Below are positions 43,226 through 53,151 of a DNA stretch of 64,000 nucleotides, piece after piece. The DNA is from Pseudomonadota bacterium (GTDB taxonomy: Bacteria > Pseudomonadota > Gammaproteobacteria > Burkholderiales > Burkholderiaceae_C). Both the position numbers and the translations under genes were made by a program. The notes under the pieces are model-generated. The model was not told the origin of the DNA. It saw nothing but the letters and a program-made list of their open reading frames with translations, and did no database searches. The stretch lies in the NCBI GenBank assembly GCA_020161145.1, contig JAIUPQ010000003.1, positions 1-64,000 of the forward strand, written 5' to 3'. Numbering within the stretch: position 1 is the stretch's first letter; the number at the start of each line of letters is the position of its first letter.

Positions 43226-43254
43226 AGTATAGCCCGAAACCCGTCACACTTCAA
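43226..43254 (-). promoter_or_regulatory. Sigma-70 promoter of the rimP-nusA-infB operon
   Basis: The minus strand reads TTGAAG (43249..43254), a 17-base spacer and TATACT (43226..43231). That is four of six and five of six matches with ideal spacing. The transcription start should be near 43219, about 16 bases before the terminator-like hairpin. It lies back to back with the fabI upstream region. Confidence 0.8.
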
Positions 43255-43310
43255 GACAACCCATGCCAGAATGCCTGCTGTATCACCACAACGACGAACT
43301 GGAGCGCCCC

Positions 43311-44096
43311 ATGGGATTCCTCACCGGCAAGCGCCTTTTGATCACTGGCGTGCTCAACAACCGCTCCATCGCCTATGGCATCGCCAATGCCTGTCACCGC
43401 GAGGGGGCCGAGCTGGCCTTCAGCTACCAGGGCGAGCGCTTCAAGGCGCGCATGGAAGAGACGGCGGCCGAATTCGGCTCCAAACTGGCCATTCCCTGCG
43501 ACGTGGCCGACGACGCGCAGATCACCGAACTGTTTGCCGAACTCGGCCGCCATTGGCCGCAATTCGACGGTTTCGTCCATGCCATCGCCTACGCCCCGCG
43601 CGAGGCCATTGCCGGCGATTTTCTGGACGGGTTCTCACGCGAGGGCTTTCGCACCGCGCACGAAATCTCGGCCTACAGCTTCCCCGCCATGGCCAAGGCG
43701 GCGTTGCCGCATCTGCGTGAGGGCGCGTCGCTCTTGACGCTTTCTTACCTGGGCGCCGTGCGCTACGTGCCCAACTACAACACCATGGGCCTGGCCAAGG
43801 CCTCGCTGGAAGCCAGCGTGCGCTTCCTGGCGCAAAGCCTGGGCGCGCGCGGCATGCGCGTCAACGGCATCTCGGCCGGCCCGGTGCGCACACTGGCCGC
43901 CTCGGGCATCAAGGACTTTGGCAAGATGCTGGCCGATTTCGCCGCCACCGCGCCCATCCGCCGCCCGGTCACCATCGAGGACATCGGCAACGCCGCTGCC
44001 TTCCTGCTGTCCGATCTGGCAGCCGGCGTCAGCGCCGAGGTCATGTACGTGGACGGCGGCTTCAGCCAGATGATGGGCGGCCCGCAAGGCCAGTAA
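43311..44096 (+). CDS. fabI: Enoyl-[acyl-carrier-protein] reductase (NADH), FabI type
   Basis: 261 residues from ATG 43311 with GGAG seven bases upstream; the frame opens earlier at 43263 without support. FabI hallmarks are [19 protein letters not shown] (NADH-binding, SIAYGIA type), [11 protein letters not shown], and the catalytic Tyr-x6-Lys in [25 protein letters not shown] and the ending VDGGFSQM also fit. It catalyses the last step of each fatty acid elongation cycle and is the triclosan-type target. Confidence 0.97.
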   Translation: MGFLTGKRLLITGVLNNRSIAYGIANACHREGAELAFSYQGERFKARMEETAAEFGSKLAIPCDVADDAQITELFAELGRHWPQFDGFVHAIAYAPREAIAGDFLDGFSREGFRTAHEISAYSFPAMAKAALPHLREGASLLTLSYLGAVRYVPNYNTMGLAKASLEASVRFLAQSLGARGMRVNGISAGPVRTLAASGIKDFGKMLADFAATAPIRRPVTIEDIGNAAAFLLSDLAAGVSAEVMYVDGGFSQMMGGPQGQ

Positions 44097-44099
44097 TGT

Positions 44100-44975
44100 T
44101 CAGCGGCGCGCCGCCAGCCGCCAGCGCAGCCTGGTGAGTTGGCGGTACAGCAGCGGCGGCGTCCAGTCGCGCAGCGTCTCCCAGGCGCGCAGCTGGTTGG
44201 CTTCGCGTTGCACCGCCGGCAAGTCCTGGGGCCGGGCCACATACACCGTGTCCTTGTCCGGCACCTCACTGCGGATGGCACGCGACGCCGTGTAGTAGTA
44301 CAGCGCCAGCGAGCGCCGCGCCACGCCCTCGGGCGTCTGCAGCGGGTCCGGATGGCCGTGCCAGGTGTCGGCATCGGTGCGGAACACCACGCAGCGATTG
44401 AGCAGCGGGCTGACCCGGGCCATGCAGGTGCGCATGTCGCGGCTCCACAGCTCCAGGTGGCCCAGCCAGGCCTCGTCCCAGACCTCGTTGAGGTAGATGA
44501 TGAGGTTGAGCCGCCGCTGCAGATGCAGTTGCGCATGGATGCGGAAGTCCGCGTGCACACCCAGCATGCCGCCCCGCGTGGTCTCGTGGTAGCCACCGCC
44601 CAGAAAATACGGATCGGGCAGCAGCGCCTCGATGCCCGTCAGCCCCTCCAGAAACTGGAGCATGGGCCGCGAGTTGAGAAACCAGAACAGTTCGCGCGCC
44701 GCCTGGTTGCTGTCCTCCGGCATGATCTGGCGCTTGTGCAGGCCCGCGTAGCCAGCCTCAAACACCCCGTCCGAGACCTGCGCCCCAGCCGGAAAGCCGG
44801 CCAGCGCCTGCGCCAACACCGATGGGGGCAGAAAGTCCTCCAGCACGGTATGCGGGAATGGCTGCGCGCCCTCAAAGTCCGCATGCAGCATGGCGCCCAA
44901 CTGGCGCGCCTCGGTGGGCGCCATGACGAGGCCGTCGGCCACGTCGATGGGCAGGGTGACGCTGGGGTAGCTCAC
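44100..44975 (-). CDS. 2OG-Fe(II) oxygenase family protein
   Basis: 291 residues from GTG 44975, which has GGGAAG upstream; an ATG at 45038 is possible. The double-stranded beta-helix metal site is GVHADF (His-x-Asp) with the distal His in DADTWHGHPDPL and the 2OG-binding Arg in RRSLALYYYT. The preceding RRLNLIIYLNEVWDE is typical of prolyl-hydroxylase-like members. The substrate is unknown; relatives act on proteins or small molecules. It ends 3 bases from the convergent fabI stop. Confidence 0.82.
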   Translation of the reverse strand: MSYPSVTLPIDVADGLVMAPTEARQLGAMLHADFEGAQPFPHTVLEDFLPPSVLAQALAGFPAGAQVSDGVFEAGYAGLHKRQIMPEDSNQAARELFWFLNSRPMLQFLEGLTGIEALLPDPYFLGGGYHETTRGGMLGVHADFRIHAQLHLQRRLNLIIYLNEVWDEAWLGHLELWSRDMRTCMARVSPLLNRCVVFRTDADTWHGHPDPLQTPEGVARRSLALYYYTASRAIRSEVPDKDTVYVARPQDLPAVQREANQLRAWETLRDWTPPLLYRQLTRLRWRLAARR

Positions 44976-45147
44976 GGGTCTTCCCTCCACACAACGCGCG
45001 GCAGGATGCGGCCAGCGCGCGCGCAAGCCAGGGCTCATGCGGCCAGCTCAAGGCCTCGCGCGCGGCGACGGCCGCCACCGCATGTGCACTGTACCCAAGT
45101 GGCGGCGTCTATAGTGCCGCCCTCCAACGTGTCTCCCCTCTTTGCCC

Positions 45148-46101
45148 GTGTTCAAACGTTTGATGCCGTTTCGCCTGCAAGCGGCCAGCCTGCCCGACCT
45201 GGACGGTGCCCGCGATGCGCTGGCCGCCCAGTTGTTCACCCCTTGCGGCCTCAGCCAGCCACAGTCCATTGGCTTCGTGCCCCCGCGCGGCGTGGACCAT
45301 GCGCCGCTGATCGAGGCCGTGGCCGGCGGCCGCCACTGGTTGCTGCAGGTGCGCAGCCAGCAGCGGCTGCTGCCGGCCAGCGTGGTGCGCGAGCAGGTGC
45401 AGGAGGCGGCCGAGCGCATCGAGGCCGAAACCGGCCGCAAGCCCGGCCGCAAGGCGCTGGCCGAGTTGAAGGAAGAAGTCGTCCACCGCCTGCTGCCGCA
45501 GGCCTTCACCAAAACGGTGGAGCAGCGCATCTGGCTGGACCTGCATGGCGGCTGGCTGCTGCTGGACGCCGGCAGCATGGCCAAGGCCGATGCCCTCATC
45601 TCGCTGCTGGTGGCTGCCCTGCCCGGCCTGGCCGTGGCCCCGCTGCACACGGCCGAATCGCCCGCAGCCTGCATGACCGCCTGGCTGCTGGACGGCGTGG
45701 CGCCCGAGGGCTTCAGCATCGGCCGCGACACCGAACTGCGCAGCCCCGGCGACGAACGCGCCACCGTGCGCTACGTGCGCCACGCGCTGGAAGGCGACGA
45801 CGTGCGCGCCCATCTGCAGGAGGGCAAGCGCCCCACCCGGCTGGCGCTGGCCTGGCGCGACCGCGTGGCCCTGACCCTGACCGAGACGCTGACGCTCAAA
45901 GGCGTGGCGCTGCTGGACGTGGTGCTGGAGCAGCGCGGCAGCCCCCAGGGTGCCGACGAAGCCTTTGACGCCGACGCCGCGCTCACCGTGCTGGAGCTGG
46001 GGCCGCTGCTGCCGGCGCTGGTGGAGGCGCTGGGTGGCGAGGCTGCGCCCGGCACACCCGGCACTCAGCCGGCGGCCAGCGCCGTCAGCACGTCCGGGTA
46101 A
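45148..46101 (+). CDS. rdgC: Recombination-associated protein RdgC
   Basis: 317 residues from GTG 45148, giving the family start FKRLMPFRLQAASL; a TTG two codons earlier is also in frame. Conserved blocks include FVPPRGVDHAPLIEAVAG, VNEKI-like helix VVREQVQEAAERIEAETGRK, RKALAELKEEVVHRLLPQAF and IWLDLHGGWLLLDAGSMAKA. RdgC forms a ring on duplex DNA and limits RecA action. It overlaps the convergent epimerase-like gene by 37 bases. Confidence 0.95.
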   Translation: MFKRLMPFRLQAASLPDLDGARDALAAQLFTPCGLSQPQSIGFVPPRGVDHAPLIEAVAGGRHWLLQVRSQQRLLPASVVREQVQEAAERIEAETGRKPGRKALAELKEEVVHRLLPQAFTKTVEQRIWLDLHGGWLLLDAGSMAKADALISLLVAALPGLAVAPLHTAESPAACMTAWLLDGVAPEGFSIGRDTELRSPGDERATVRYVRHALEGDDVRAHLQEGKRPTRLALAWRDRVALTLTETLTLKGVALLDVVLEQRGSPQGADEAFDADAALTVLELGPLLPALVEALGGEAAPGTPGTQPAASAVSTSG

Positions 46102-46967
46102 CGCAGCACCACGCGCAGCTCGCGCGTCAGCCGCGTGGTGGTCAGCCGGCGCGACTCCAGCCAGAAACTCAGTTGCGTGGACGTCAGTTGCGCCCGCGCC
46201 TGGGCCAGGGTCAGGCGGGGCGGCGGCGGCAGGCCCAGTGCGGCGGCCACCGCCTCGAAGTGGGCGCCCATCGTGCGCTGGCTGGTATCGGCCACGTGGT
46301 AGATGCGCTGCGGGGCCCCGCGCCACAGCGCGGCGATGCAGGCCCGCGCCAGGTCGTCGGCATGAATGTGGTTGGTGTACACGTCGTCGGCCGGTGCCAG
46401 CACCGGCGCGCCGCGCCGCAGGCGCTCACGCGGATCGCCCCCGGGCCGGTCCAGCGCGTAAATGCCCGGCACCCGCAGCACGCTGGCCACCACGCCCTGC
46501 ATGCGGCCCCAGCGGCGCCAGCCCTGCTCGGCGTCCACCCGGCGGCGGGCGCGGTCGGTAGCGGGTGCGGTGGCGCGGGTCTCGGCCACCCAGGCACCGC
46601 CGGCATCGCCATAGACGCCGGTGGTGCTGACGTACACCGCGCGCAGCGGGTGACCGCGCAGCGCCCGCGTCAAGGCCCGGGTGCGGGTATCGCGCTCGCC
46701 CTGCCCCTGCGGCGGCGCCAGGTGCAGCACGCGCTGCGCCAGCGCGGCCAGGCGTGCCAGCGTGGCCGGTGCATCCAGATCGCCCGCCAGCGGCGTGATG
46801 CCTTGCGCGCGCAAGGCGGCGGCGCGTGCCGGCTCGCGGTTCAGCGCCAGCACGCGCCAATGCGCGCCCAGATGGCGGCGCACGCGCAGCCCCACGTCAC
46901 CGCAGCCGACGATGAGCAGCCGTGCATGGCGCGCGCGCAGGCGGGAGGCAAGAGGCATCGGGGACAA
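46065..46967 (-). CDS. Extended SDR / NAD-dependent epimerase-like protein
   Basis: 300 residues. The Rossmann motif is RLLIVGCGDVGLRVRRHLG; the VYVSTTGVYGDAGGAWV block carries the catalytic Tyr region; DDVYTNHIHADDLARACIAA is the substrate/dimer segment typical of YeeZ-like epimerases in proteobacteria. The Tyr-x3-Lys motif is not clear (after VYGD there is no Lys at the right spacing), so classic catalysis is doubtful. It is divergent from the flavoprotein reductase gene. Confidence 0.8.
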   Translation of the reverse strand: MSPMPLASRLRARHARLLIVGCGDVGLRVRRHLGAHWRVLALNREPARAAALRAQGITPLAGDLDAPATLARLAALAQRVLHLAPPQGQGERDTRTRALTRALRGHPLRAVYVSTTGVYGDAGGAWVAETRATAPATDRARRRVDAEQGWRRWGRMQGVVASVLRVPGIYALDRPGGDPRERLRRGAPVLAPADDVYTNHIHADDLARACIAALWRGAPQRIYHVADTSQRTMGAHFEAVAAALGLPPPPRLTLAQARAQLTSTQLSFWLESRRLTTTRLTRELRVVLRYPDVLTALAAG

Positions 46968-46999
46968 TCGCGGGCTGTAGAAGAACTTTGCATTGCACC

Positions 47000-48031
47000 A
47001 TGAGCTTTCGCGTCACCTTGCAGCCCTCGCAGCGCCAGTTCGACGTGGCCGACGACGAGGCCATCCTGACCGCCGCCATCCGCGAGGGCATCGGCCTGCC
47101 CTATGGCTGCAAGGACGGCGCCTGCGGCTCGTGCAAAAGCCGGCTGCTGGAAGGCCGCGTGGTCCACGGCAGCCACCAGGCCAGCGCGCTGACCGAGGCC
47201 GAGGAAGCTGCCGGTCTCATCCTCACCTGCCGCGCCCGGCCGCAGACCGACTGCACCGTGGAGGCGCGCAGCGTGCCCGGCATGGGCGACTACCCCATCG
47301 TCAAAATGCCTGGCCGCATCCTCGCGCTGGAGCGCCCGGCGCCGGACGTGGCGCTGCTGCGGGTGCAACTGCCCGGCAACCAGAAGTTCGCCTGGCGCGC
47401 CGGGCAGTACGTGGAGTTCATCCTGCAAGGCGGCGTGCGACGCAGCTACTCCATGGCCAACGCGCCGCACCAGGTGGGCGAGCCGCCGTCCATCGAACTG
47501 CACGTGCGCCACATGCCCGGCGGCGTCTTCACCGACCACGTCTTCGGCGCCATGAAGGTCAAGGACATCGTGCGCATGGAAGGCCCGTTCGGCACCTTCT
47601 TCCTGCGTGAAGACAGCCGCGCGCCCGTGGTGCTGCTGGCCTCGGGCACGGGCTTTGCCCCCATCAAGGCCATCATCGAGCACATGCAGACGCTGGCCGA
47701 GCCACGCCCCACCGTGCTCTATTGGGGCGTGCGACGCCCCGCCGACCTCTACCTGCACGCCTGGGCCGAAGCCGCCGCCGCCAGCCTGCCCTGGCTGCGC
47801 TACGTGCCCGTGTGCTCCGAGCCCCGCCCCGAAGACGGCTGGTTGGGCCGCAGCGGCTTCGTCCACCAGGCCGTGATGGCCGACCTGCCCGACCTCTCGG
47901 CCCAGCAGGTCTACGCCTGCGGCGCCCCGGCCATGGTGCACGCCGCACAGACCGACTTCACCCAACGCTGCGGGCTGCCGGACGAGGCCTTCTTTGCGGA
48001 TGCGTTCACCAGTGAGGCGGATAAGCACTGA
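47000..48031 (+). CDS. 2Fe-2S/FAD/NAD(P)H oxidoreductase (CDP-6-deoxy-glucoseen-reductase type)
   Basis: 343 residues from ATG 47000. The N-terminal plant-type ferredoxin domain has PYGCKDGACGSCKSRLLEG and the last Cys in LTCRARPQTDC. The FAD domain has the RSYSMANAP motif and the NAD domain VVLLASGTGFAPIKAII, followed by VYACGAPAMVHAA. It transfers electrons from NAD(P)H to an oxygenase or other partner, probably in another locus. Although often annotated as CDP-6-deoxy-delta-3,4-glucoseen reductase, sugar metabolism is not indicated here. It is a paralogue in layout of the reductase at 53152..54201. Confidence 0.9.
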   Translation: MSFRVTLQPSQRQFDVADDEAILTAAIREGIGLPYGCKDGACGSCKSRLLEGRVVHGSHQASALTEAEEAAGLILTCRARPQTDCTVEARSVPGMGDYPIVKMPGRILALERPAPDVALLRVQLPGNQKFAWRAGQYVEFILQGGVRRSYSMANAPHQVGEPPSIELHVRHMPGGVFTDHVFGAMKVKDIVRMEGPFGTFFLREDSRAPVVLLASGTGFAPIKAIIEHMQTLAEPRPTVLYWGVRRPADLYLHAWAEAAAASLPWLRYVPVCSEPRPEDGWLGRSGFVHQAVMADLPDLSAQQVYACGAPAMVHAAQTDFTQRCGLPDEAFFADAFTSEADKH

Positions 48032-48033
48032 CC

Positions 48034-48228
48034 ATACGCACCCACATCGTCATCGATGACCGGTTGATGGCAGTCACGCTGAAAGCCACCGGCATCAAGA
48101 CCAAGCGGGGGGCGGTTGAACAAGGCCTGAGGACGCTGCTGCGGCTGCGCCAGCAAGCCGATTTGCGCAGGCTGCGAGGCAAGTACGCGTGGGAGGGTGA
48201 CCTCGACGCCATGCGGCGCGAGGCATGA
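48034..48228 (+). pseudogene. vapB: VapB-type antitoxin, start codon lost
   Basis: The frame encodes IRTHIVIDDRLMAVTLKATG, then IKTKRGAVEQGLRTLLRLRQ and a tail ending WEGDLDAMRREA. This is clearly a VapB ribbon-helix-helix antitoxin of the MRTxIVIDDxLM type. Where ATG is expected (48034) the codon is ATA. A TAA lies just upstream in frame, so only a weak CTG or internal TTG/ATG could be used; the latter would remove the DNA-binding strand. Its stop overlaps the vapC start (ATGA). Confidence 0.8.
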
Positions 48229-48626
48229 TCGCCGCCGATTCCTGCGTCGGGGTTGATTTCGATCGCAACACCCCCACGGCGCACGCCGAGTGACTGCGCC
48301 GCCAGCTGAGCAGCGAAGAACGTGTGGTGGGCGATCTGGCTCTGGCCGAGGTATTGCGTGGCTTCAAAGACGATCGCGGCTTCGAAGAAGCGCGCCGACT
48401 GCTGGGCCGGTTGGCGCAAGTGGCTATAGGGGGCGAGGCGCTGGCGATCGAGTCCGCCCACAACCACCGGCGCCTGCGCGCCCGAGGCGTCACCGTCCGC
48501 GGCACGGTGGACGTATTGATTGCCACCTGCTGCCTGACGCACGGATACCGGCTGCTGCACAGCGACCGGGATCTCGACGGGTTCACGGATCACCTGGGGT
48601 TGCGGGTGGTGAATTGCGTGGGCTGA
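48225..48626 (+). pseudogene. vapC: VapC-type PIN toxin, interrupted by a nonsense codon
   Basis: It starts MIAADSCVGVDF, the PIN N-terminus with the first catalytic Asp. TGA at 48291..48293 interrupts it after 22 codons, where CGA (Arg) would be expected. The same frame then continues as LRRQLSSEERVVGDLALAEV, AHNHRRLRARGVTVRGTVDV and RDLDGFTDHLGLRVV, covering the remaining acidic residues. One C-to-T change explains the damage. With the vapB start lesion, the module looks inactivated, toxin and antitoxin both. Confidence 0.85.
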
Positions 48627-48685
48627 CCTTGGCAGCGGTTGCTCTGGAGAAGGCGCCAGGCAGTCAGCGGCAGTCTGGCACCGCC

Positions 48686-48991
48686 TCAAGCAGCGGCAGA
48701 TGTACCTGCAACGGCCGCTTTGAACCAGGCAAGAAGAGATTCAACGTCACCCGGCAGCACTTCAAATCCACCGCTCACGCTGGATTGAAACTGATCGTTG
48801 TGGGTGATGTCGAGCCTTCCGATTGTGAAGATGACAGCCATATGGCCTTTGGTGTCGATATTCTTGATGGTGAGCAAAAACTCACTCGGCGACATGGCCG
48901 CGACCTCGGCCTGGCCGGTGAGTTTGAAGTTCAATTCCTCAAGCTCTGCGATGAAAGCCTGCACCTCTGGCCACTCTAGCCATACGTTCAT
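48686..48991 (-). CDS. Small hypothetical protein
   Basis: 101 residues from ATG 48991 (MNVWLEWPEVQAFIAELEEL). The composition and pattern look real: an amphipathic N-terminal helix, then strands (EFLLTIKNIDTKGHMAVIFT, IGRLDITHNDQF) and a C-terminal helix (DVESLLAWFKAAV). I do not recognise the family. Size and fold pattern resemble some immunity or single-domain accessory proteins. It sits next to a dead vapBC module, which suggests an accessory patch. The longer frame to 49120 has no support. Confidence 0.5.
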   Translation of the reverse strand: MNVWLEWPEVQAFIAELEELNFKLTGQAEVAAMSPSEFLLTIKNIDTKGHMAVIFTIGRLDITHNDQFQSSVSGGFEVLPGDVESLLAWFKAAVAGTSAAA

Positions 48992-49166
48992 CGTGGCAGC
49001 CGAGAACAAGGCGGACGACGCTTGAACCCGAACGTGAAGATCCGGCTCTCTAGGGCTCGAACTGGGAGTGCGATGCAAAAGGGTCAAACCAAGCTCGCCA
49101 CTTGTGCCGTGCAGTTGCATAGATTTGCCGTCTAGGTATCAAGTCTGAAGTGCACCACCCTGCCCC

Positions 49167-50506
49167 TCACATCCCCAAATACGCCGCCCTTACCCGCTCA
49201 TTGGCCAGCAGGTCACGCCCCCGCCCCGAGAGGCTGATGCGGCCGGTTTCCAGCACGTAGCCGGTGTCGGCGATGGAGAGGGCCGCGTGGGCGTTCTGCT
49301 CCACCAGCAGGATGGTGATGCCCTGGCTCTTCAGCGTCTTGACGACGCGGAAGATTTCTTCGATCAGCAGCGGCGCCAGGCCCATGCTGGGTTCGTCCAG
49401 CAGCAGCAGGCGCGGGCGGCCCATCAGGGCGCGGGCCATGGCCAGCATCTGCTGCTGGCCGCCCGACAGGGTGCCGGCGGGCAGCAGGCGCTTTTCCTTG
49501 AGGATGGGGAAAAGCGCGTAGGCCTTGTCCAGGTCGTCGGCCAGCTCGCTCCTGGGCCGGGTGTAGGCGCCCAGGCGCAGGTTGTCTTCGATGGTGAGTG
49601 GGCCGAACACCTGCCGCCCTTCGGGCACCTGGCAGATGCCGGCGCGCACGCGGGTGTCGGGGCGGCTGCGCTCGATGCGCTGGCCCTGGTAGCTGATGCT
49701 GCCCGCGCTGGCCGGCTGCACACCAGAGAGGGTGCGCAGCAGCGTGGTTTTGCCGGCGCCGTTGGCACCCACCAAGGCCACCAGTTCGCCCTGGTACACA
49801 TCCAGGTCGATGCCGCCCAGCGCCTGGATGCGGCCGTAGTGGCTGGCCAGGCCCCGCACCTCCAGCACCTTGGTGCCCAGGGGGGGCGCAGGCGTCGGCG
49901 ATGCCACGACGGGCGCCGGCGCGCCGGGCTGGGCCGCCAGCGCCACGTCGCCGCCCAGCCCCAGCGGCGCGGGCGTCAGCTGCACCAGTCGCGCCCGCAA
50001 CGCGGCGAACTCGGCCTGCGGCGCCTCACCGAAAAGCGGGTCGTCGTGGGCCAGGAAGGCGGCGTCGATTTCGGCCCAGTCGGCCGGCTGCAGCATGCGG
50101 CGGGCCAGCGGCAGGATGCTGCGCTCCTCCAGCCGGATGTGGGCGCGCAGCTGCTCGGCGTAGCCGTGCAGGCCGGCCGCCAGGCCCGGCTGCACCCCGC
50201 CCTCCACCACGCTTTGGGCTTGCGTCAGCAGGCGCTGGAGCACCACCGGCACGCTGCGGTGCTCGGACTCCAGTTGGGCCAGATCGACGTCGCCATCGGG
50301 CGTGCGCGTGCGCAGCAGCCTGAAGAGGTAGTCGTCCTCCTTGGGGTGGTGCAGGCGGTCGGCAAAGTCGTTCAGGTAGCCCAGCATGGCCACCACGGCG
50401 GCGGCGTCGGCCGACGTGGGCACCGCCAGCTGATCGGCCAGGGCGTCGAGCGCGGTGCTCACCCGCCACATGCTGCGGTGTTCGGCCTGGATGACCTCCA
50501 GTGCCT

Positions 50507-50510
<4 letters not shown>
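49167..50510 (-). CDS. livF: Hemerythrin-LivF fusion: ABC importer ATPase with N-terminal HHE domain
   Basis: 447 residues from GTG 50510, whose GTGA overlaps the livG stop. Residues 1-160 are a hemerythrin/HHE domain: His11 (QAEHRSMW), His54-His55 and Glu58 (LHHPKEDDYLF), His84 (ESEHRSVP), His124 and Glu128 (RAHIRLEERS) are the expected diiron ligands. A Pro/Ala-rich linker (about 176-213) leads to a full LivF ATPase (214-447) with Walker A GANGAGKTT, signature LSGGQQQML and Walker B LLLLDEPSMG. Ordinary LivF is about 235 residues, so the domain is an addition. It could let O2 or iron state tune uptake. Confidence 0.93.
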
Positions 50511-51260
<750 letters not shown>

Positions 51261-51268
<8 letters not shown>

Positions 51269-52205
51269 GTGTCCCCCCCTTGCGGCGCAGCTTGGCGGCC
51301 AGCGTGGGCACGATGCCCTTGGGCAGGAAGATCATGGTGGCCATCAGCACCGCGCCAAAGGCCACCGTCTCCCAGCCCTCGAAGGTGGACAGCAGTTGCG
51401 GCAGCAGCGTCAGCAGCAGCGCCCCGACGATGGAGCCAAACACCGACGCCATGCCGCCCACCACCACCATGGTCACCAGCTCGATGGAGTGGAAGAACCC
51501 GGCCACGCCGGGCGTGACGAAGGCCACGTAATGCGCGGTCAGGCTGCCCACCAGGCTGGCGATGACGGCCGAGACCACGAAGATGCGCACCTTGACCCGC
51601 ACGGTGTCCACGCCCACCACCTGCGCGGCCACCTCGGAGCCGTGAATGGCCTGCAGCGCGCGGCCGGCGGGCGAGTCGATGAGGTTGAGCGCCAGCCAGG
51701 TGGTCAGCCACAGCAGCACGGCGACGACCCCATACCAACTGGCCTCACCGGTCAACTCCAGTCCGCCCACGCCCAGCGTGGCCACCGCAATGCCGTCCGG
51801 CCCGCCGGTGTAGGCGGCCTCGTTGGTGATGACGATGGCGATGATGATGCCCAGGCCCAGCGTGGCCATGGCCAGGTAGTGGCCTTTGAGCTTGAGCACC
51901 GGCCGCGCAATGGCCAGGGCCAGCAGGCCCGAGGCCGCTGCCCCCGCCGCCATGGCCACCAGCGGCGGCCACTCGAACTGCCAGCCGGTGAGGATGCCGC
52001 TGGCGTAGGCGCCGATGCCCACAAAGCCGGCATGGCCCAGGCTGATCTGGCCGGTGTAGCCAATCAGCAGGTTCAGACCGATGACGACGATGGCATTGAG
52101 CATGACGCGGATGGCCACGTCGTACAGATACGGGTTGACCAGCGCCAGCGGCGCCACCGCCAGCAGCACGGCCAGCAGCGCCAGGCCCAGGGTGCGGGGC
52201 TTCAT
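51261..52205 (-). CDS. livM: ABC importer permease LivM
   Basis: 314 residues from ATG 52205 (MKPRTLGLALLAVLLAVAPL); the longer frame is not supported. It is hydrophobic throughout, about eight or nine helices, with the family block NLLIGYTGQISLGHAGFVGI near the N-terminus and the cytoplasmic coupling loop RVKVRIFVVSAVIASLVGSL. It forms the membrane channel with LivH. In this class substrates include branched amino acids but also aromatic acids and amides. Confidence 0.95.
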
Positions 52206-52263
52206 GGGACGACCCTGCGCACGGCGTGCTGCGGGATTCGCGCTTGGGAGCGGCCCGGCGCGC

Positions 52264-53139
52264 TCATACGCGCTCCGTGACCTTGGCGCCAAAGAGGCCG
52301 CGCGGCATGAAGAACAGCACGGCCAGAATCAGCACGAAGGGCACCGCATCTTTGTAGGCCGAGGAGATGTAGCCGGCCGTCATGGCCTCGACGATGCCCA
52401 GCAACAGCCCGCCCACGATGGCCCCGGCCCCGCTGCCCAGCCCGCCCAGCGTGGCGGCCACAAAGCCTTTGAGGCCCAGCATGATGCCCACGTCATACGA
52501 GGTGCTGGTGATGGGCGCGATCAAGATGCCGCCCACGGCGCCCAGCGCCCCGGCCAACGCAAAACTGGCCATCAGGATGCGCTGGGTGGGGATGCCCACC
52601 AGTTGCGCCGCCAGCTTGTTGTGCGAGGTGGCCAGCATGGCCTTGCCGGCCAGCGTGCGGTTGAAGAACCAGGCCAGCAGCACGCAGACCACCAGCGTCA
52701 CGCCCAGCACCCACAGGCTCTGCGGCAGCAGCGTGGCGCCCAGCACCTGGATGGGCGTCTCGCCCGAAAACGCCGGCAGCGCGTGCGCCCCCTTGCCCCA
52801 GATGACCTGCACCAGACCGCGTATGACCAGCGAGGCGCCGATGGTGATGATGATCAGCGTCACCACCTCGGCGTCCTTGGCCGGCTCGATGGCCAGCTTC
52901 TCCACCAGCACGCCCACCAGCGCCGTGGCCGCCACGGCGGCGGCAATGGCCAGCGGCAACGGCAGGCCCAGCCCCAGCAGCACCACCGTGGCCATGCCGC
53001 CCAGCATGATGAACTCGCCCTGGGCAAAGTTGATGACGCCGCTGGCGTTGTAGATGATGGAAAAACCCAGCGCCGCCAGCGCGTAGGTGGCGCCCACCGT
53101 CACGCCGGAAAACAGGAATTGCAGGAACGAGGCAAGCAC
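52264..53139 (-). CDS. livH: ABC importer permease LivH
   Basis: 291 residues starting MLASFLQFLFSGVTVGATYA, with IIYNASGVINFAQGEFIMLG near residue 30 and the coupling region RILMASFALAGALGAVGGIL, all standard for LivH. It heterodimerises with LivM. It lies 12 bases after the reductase gene, so importer and redox genes share one transcript. Confidence 0.95.
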   Translation of the reverse strand: MLASFLQFLFSGVTVGATYALAALGFSIIYNASGVINFAQGEFIMLGGMATVVLLGLGLPLPLAIAAAVAATALVGVLVEKLAIEPAKDAEVVTLIIITIGASLVIRGLVQVIWGKGAHALPAFSGETPIQVLGATLLPQSLWVLGVTLVVCVLLAWFFNRTLAGKAMLATSHNKLAAQLVGIPTQRILMASFALAGALGAVGGILIAPITSTSYDVGIMLGLKGFVAATLGGLGSGAGAIVGGLLLGIVEAMTAGYISSAYKDAVPFVLILAVLFFMPRGLFGAKVTERV

Positions 53140-53151
53140 GGCGGCTTCTCC

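Noticed and set aside
46065-46101. rdgC and epimerase-like gene overlap as evidence for a wrong call
   Set aside because: Both C-termini are supported by their own frames and the overlap is a short tail-to-tail one, common in compact GC-rich genomes.
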